Positions 62,072-64,000 of a stretch of DNA of 64,000 nt are shown here, piece by piece. Each line of letters opens with the position of its first letter. Position 1 is the first letter of the stretch. The position numbers and the translations under genes were made by a program. The DNA comes from Halorhabdus sp. CBA1104 (GTDB lineage: Archaea; Halobacteriota; Halobacteria; Halobacteriales; Haloarculaceae): assembly GCF_009690625.1 (NCBI RefSeq), contig NZ_CP033878.1, positions 124,001 to 188,000 on the forward strand, written 5' to 3'. The notes below the pieces were generated by a model. That model worked only from the letters and a program-made list of their open reading frames with translations. It did no database searches and was not told the DNA's origin.

Positions 62072-62703
62072 GCGCTGACGGATGGGAACCACGAACGCGG
62101 CTCGGCCGGCAGGTCGCCGACGGCGAGATCGACTCGATGCGCGACGCCCTGAACGCCGGGCTGCCGCTGAAGGAATCGGAAATCGTCGATCAGCTCGTTC
62201 CTGGGCTGGAAGACGAAGTGCTGGACATCAACATGGTCCAGCGGATGACCGACTCGGGTCGCCGGGTGAAGTTCCGCTGTGTCGTCGTCGTGGGTAACCG
62301 CGACGGGCTCGTCGGCTACGCCGAGGGCCGAGACGATCAGGTCGGCGGCGCAATCCAGAAGGCCATCGACATCGCCAAGCTGAACATGATCGACGTTTCC
62401 CGCGGGTGTGGCTCGTGGGAATGTGGTTGCGGGCGACCGCACACGGTCGCGCTGCGTACCACCGGCAAGGCCGGCAGCGTCGAGGTCGAGCTCCAGCCTG
62501 CCCCGCGCGGGCTCGGGCTGGCCGGCGGAGAGACCGTTCGGCACGTCCTCGAACTGGCTGGTATCGAAGACATCTGGACCCGCTCGTCGGGGAACACCCG
62601 GACGACGGTCAACTTCGCGAAGGCGACGTTCAACGCCCTGCGCAACACGGCCGAAGCGCGGGTCCCCGAGCGAGCCTTCCAAGAGCGTGAGGTGATCGAG
62701 TGA
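62068..62703 (+). CDS. rps5: Ribosomal protein uS5
   Basis: This 211-aa protein contains the double-stranded-RNA-binding-like S5 N domain ([20 protein letters not shown]) and the C domain ([40 protein letters not shown]). It stands at the mRNA entry site and affects decoding accuracy. Its stop overlaps the L30 ATG by one base. Confidence 0.98.
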   Translation: MSADGWEPRTRLGRQVADGEIDSMRDALNAGLPLKESEIVDQLVPGLEDEVLDINMVQRMTDSGRRVKFRCVVVVGNRDGLVGYAEGRDDQVGGAIQKAIDIAKLNMIDVSRGCGSWECGCGRPHTVALRTTGKAGSVEVELQPAPRGLGLAGGETVRHVLELAGIEDIWTRSSGNTRTTVNFAKATFNALRNTAEARVPERAFQEREVIE

Positions 62704-63179
62704 TGCAAGCGATCGTCCAACTGCGCGGCGAGGTCGACGTCAGCCAGGACGTCGTCGATACTCTGGAGATGCTCAACCTCGGTCGCGTCAATCACGCGAC
62801 GCTCGTCCCCGAGACCGACACGTATCGGGGCATGATCACGAAGGTCAACGACGTTGTCGCCTACGGCGAACCGTCAGTCGAGACGGTCGAACTCTTGCTC
62901 GAACGGCGAGCGGAACCGGCCGCCGATGCCGACGGTGAGAAAGCGTCCGTCGACGACGAGTGGGTCGGCTGGAACACCAACTACGACGACATCGCGGATC
63001 TGGCTTCGGCGCTGGTCGACGAAGAGACCACGCTGCAGGAGGCCAACCTCTCACCGACGCTTCGTCTGCACCCGCCCCGGAAGGGCCACGACGGGATCAA
63101 ACATCCCGTCAAGGAGGGTGGCGAGCTGGGCAAACACGACACCGACGGCATCGACGGACTACTGGAGGCGATGCGATAA
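62703..63179 (+). CDS. rpl30: Ribosomal protein uL30
   Basis: This 158-aa archaeal-type L30 starts at ATG 62703 ([20 protein letters not shown]) and includes LEMLNLGRVNHATLVPETDT, DTYRGMITKVNDVVAYGEPS, and the C-terminal LRLHPPRKGHDGIKHPVKEG. The archaeal form is much longer than the bacterial one of about 60 aa. Shares a base with rpl15. Confidence 0.97.
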   Translation: MQAIVQLRGEVDVSQDVVDTLEMLNLGRVNHATLVPETDTYRGMITKVNDVVAYGEPSVETVELLLERRAEPAADADGEKASVDDEWVGWNTNYDDIADLASALVDEETTLQEANLSPTLRLHPPRKGHDGIKHPVKEGGELGKHDTDGIDGLLEAMR

Positions 63180-63664
63180 TGACAGATAAGAGCAAACGCC
63201 AGCGCGGCTCTCGAACGCACGGCGGCGGCACGCACAAGAACCGTCGCGGGGCCGGTCACCGCGGTGGGCGCGGCGACGCTGGCCGCGACAAACACGAGCA
63301 GCATCTCCACCCGCCGATCGGCAAGAGCGGCTTCACGCGGCCAGAGAAGACCAAAGAGGATATTGCCGAGGTCGACATCCGGCGACTCGATGAGGACGCC
63401 GCCTTACTGGCTGCCGACGGCATTGCAGAAGAAGACGGCGACGGCTACCGGATCGACGCCCGCGAGGTCGTCGAGGATGGTTTCGACGCCGACGCGGTGA
63501 AGGTACTCGGTGCCGGGCAGGTTCGCAACGAACTGACCGTCGTCGCCGATGCCTTCTCGGCCGGTGCCCGCGAGAAGATCGAGGCTGCCGGTGGAAACGC
63601 TGAATTGAGCGAGCGAGGCGAACAGCGACAGGCTGACAAGGACGACGCCGACGATAACGAGTAA
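63179..63664 (+). CDS. rpl15: Ribosomal protein uL15
   Basis: This 161-aa protein starts at ATG 63179: MTDKSKRQRGSRTHGGGTHK, NRRGAGHRGGRGDAGRDKHE, then the acidic core VEDGFDADAVKVLGAGQVRN. The basic Gly-rich front threads into 23S rRNA. TAA is followed by secY two bases later. Confidence 0.97.
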   Translation: MTDKSKRQRGSRTHGGGTHKNRRGAGHRGGRGDAGRDKHEQHLHPPIGKSGFTRPEKTKEDIAEVDIRRLDEDAALLAADGIAEEDGDGYRIDAREVVEDGFDADAVKVLGAGQVRNELTVVADAFSAGAREKIEAAGGNAELSERGEQRQADKDDADDNE

Positions 63665-63666
63665 GG

Positions 63667-64000
63667 ATGAGCTGGAAGGACACCGCCGAACCACTGCTAA
63701 CGCGGATGCCGTCAGTCGCTCGACCGGACCGCCACGTCCCCTTCAAGCGGAAACTCGGCTGGACGGCCGGCGTCTTGGTCTTGTTTTTCTTCTTGAGAAA
63801 CATCAACCTGTACGGCCTTGGTACCGGTGGATCGAACGCATTCGGCCGGTTCTCGTCGATCCTTGCCACTCAGCAGGGCTCGATCATGCAGCTGGGGATC
63901 GGGCCGATCGTCACCGCGAGCATTGTCTTGCAGTTGCTCGGCGGGGCGGACTTACTCGGGTTGGATACCCAGAACAATCCGCGCGATCAGATCCTCTATC
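63667..64000 (+). CDS. secY: Preprotein translocase subunit SecY (3' partial)
   Basis: The first 111 residues of the Sec channel: MSWKDTAEPLLTRMPSVARP, KLGWTAGVLVLFFFLRNINL (first membrane helix), FGRFSSILATQQGSIMQLGI and VTASIVLQLLGGADLLGLDT (plug region and helix 2). It ends at the window edge. Its location after L15 is universal in archaea and bacteria. Confidence 0.97.
   Translation, partial: MSWKDTAEPLLTRMPSVARPDRHVPFKRKLGWTAGVLVLFFFLRNINLYGLGTGGSNAFGRFSSILATQQGSIMQLGIGPIVTASIVLQLLGGADLLGLDTQNNPRDQILY

Overview
The window is GC-rich archaeal DNA, almost certainly from an extremely halophilic archaeon (class Halobacteria). The evidence is the very acidic proteins, the ATGA/GTGA-coupled genes, Tat-type lipoprotein signals, Bat/HTH-10 type regulators, many tiny CxxC zinc-finger proteins, and a complete haloarchaeal L3-to-SecY ribosomal operon. 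A Gfo/Idh-type D-xylose dehydrogenase and several Haloarcula-like features make a Halorhabdus/Haloarculaceae relative plausible; this is inference, and no 16S rRNA gene is present.

Layout. 1-8.4 kb holds the end of a GNAT acetyltransferase, a complete dipeptide/oligopeptide ABC importer (permease, frameshifted permease, fused double ATPase, Tat-lipoprotein binding protein), a gutted methyltransferase, and an amino-acid type ABC ATPase plus permease with no binding protein. 8.4-16.2 kb has a DUF541 protein, a DUF389 membrane protein, a small zinc-ribbon pair, EngB, a three-gene flavoprotein operon resembling bacterial anaerobic glycerol-3-phosphate dehydrogenase modules (GlpA-like with BFD domain, GlpB-like FAD/NAD enzyme, DUF1667), aIF1, and a hairpin-rich IS200/IS605-like relic. 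16.2-25.4 kb has a transglutaminase-DUF58-MoxR operon, xylose dehydrogenase, an Hrq1/MrfA-type helicase and a frameshifted Bat-type regulator. 25.4-50.3 kb is mostly housekeeping: a histidine kinase, three decaying zinc-ribbon mini-genes, tRNA-Ile, FxsA, a phosphate transporter, MptA, GlmM-like mutase, LarB, a GIY-YIG protein, tRNA-Val, DUF192, an ABC exporter, a creatininase-family enzyme, MptD, a GTPBP1-like GTPase, HAD, Mch, a thiamine-binding protein, DUF2071 and tRNA-Gly. 50.4-64 kb is one long co-directional ribosomal operon: a frameshifted SPOUT RNA methyltransferase, L3, L4, L23, L2, S19, L22, S3, L29, Rnp1, S17, L14, L24, S4e, L5, S14, S8, L6, L32e, L19e, L18, S5, L30, L15 and the start of SecY.

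How it fits together. The ribosomal genes are tightly coupled (1-10 nt overlaps at most junctions), with RNase P subunit Rpp29 in the middle and SecY at the end. MptA, MptD and Mch lie within about 18 kb and all serve pterin/C1 metabolism.

Most unusual observations: (1) palindromes built from tRNA 3'-end (T-arm) sequence lie just downstream of both tRNA-Val and tRNA-Gly; (2) L32e carries a duplicated helix-hairpin-helix N-terminus; (3) a 21-codon mini-ORF couples L2 to S19; (4) a motif close to TACTATGTCA recurs at four intergenic sites; (5) several genes are broken by one-base indels, three of them in G/C runs, which may be sequencing error or real decay. No CRISPR array, rRNA gene or convincing new defence system was seen.
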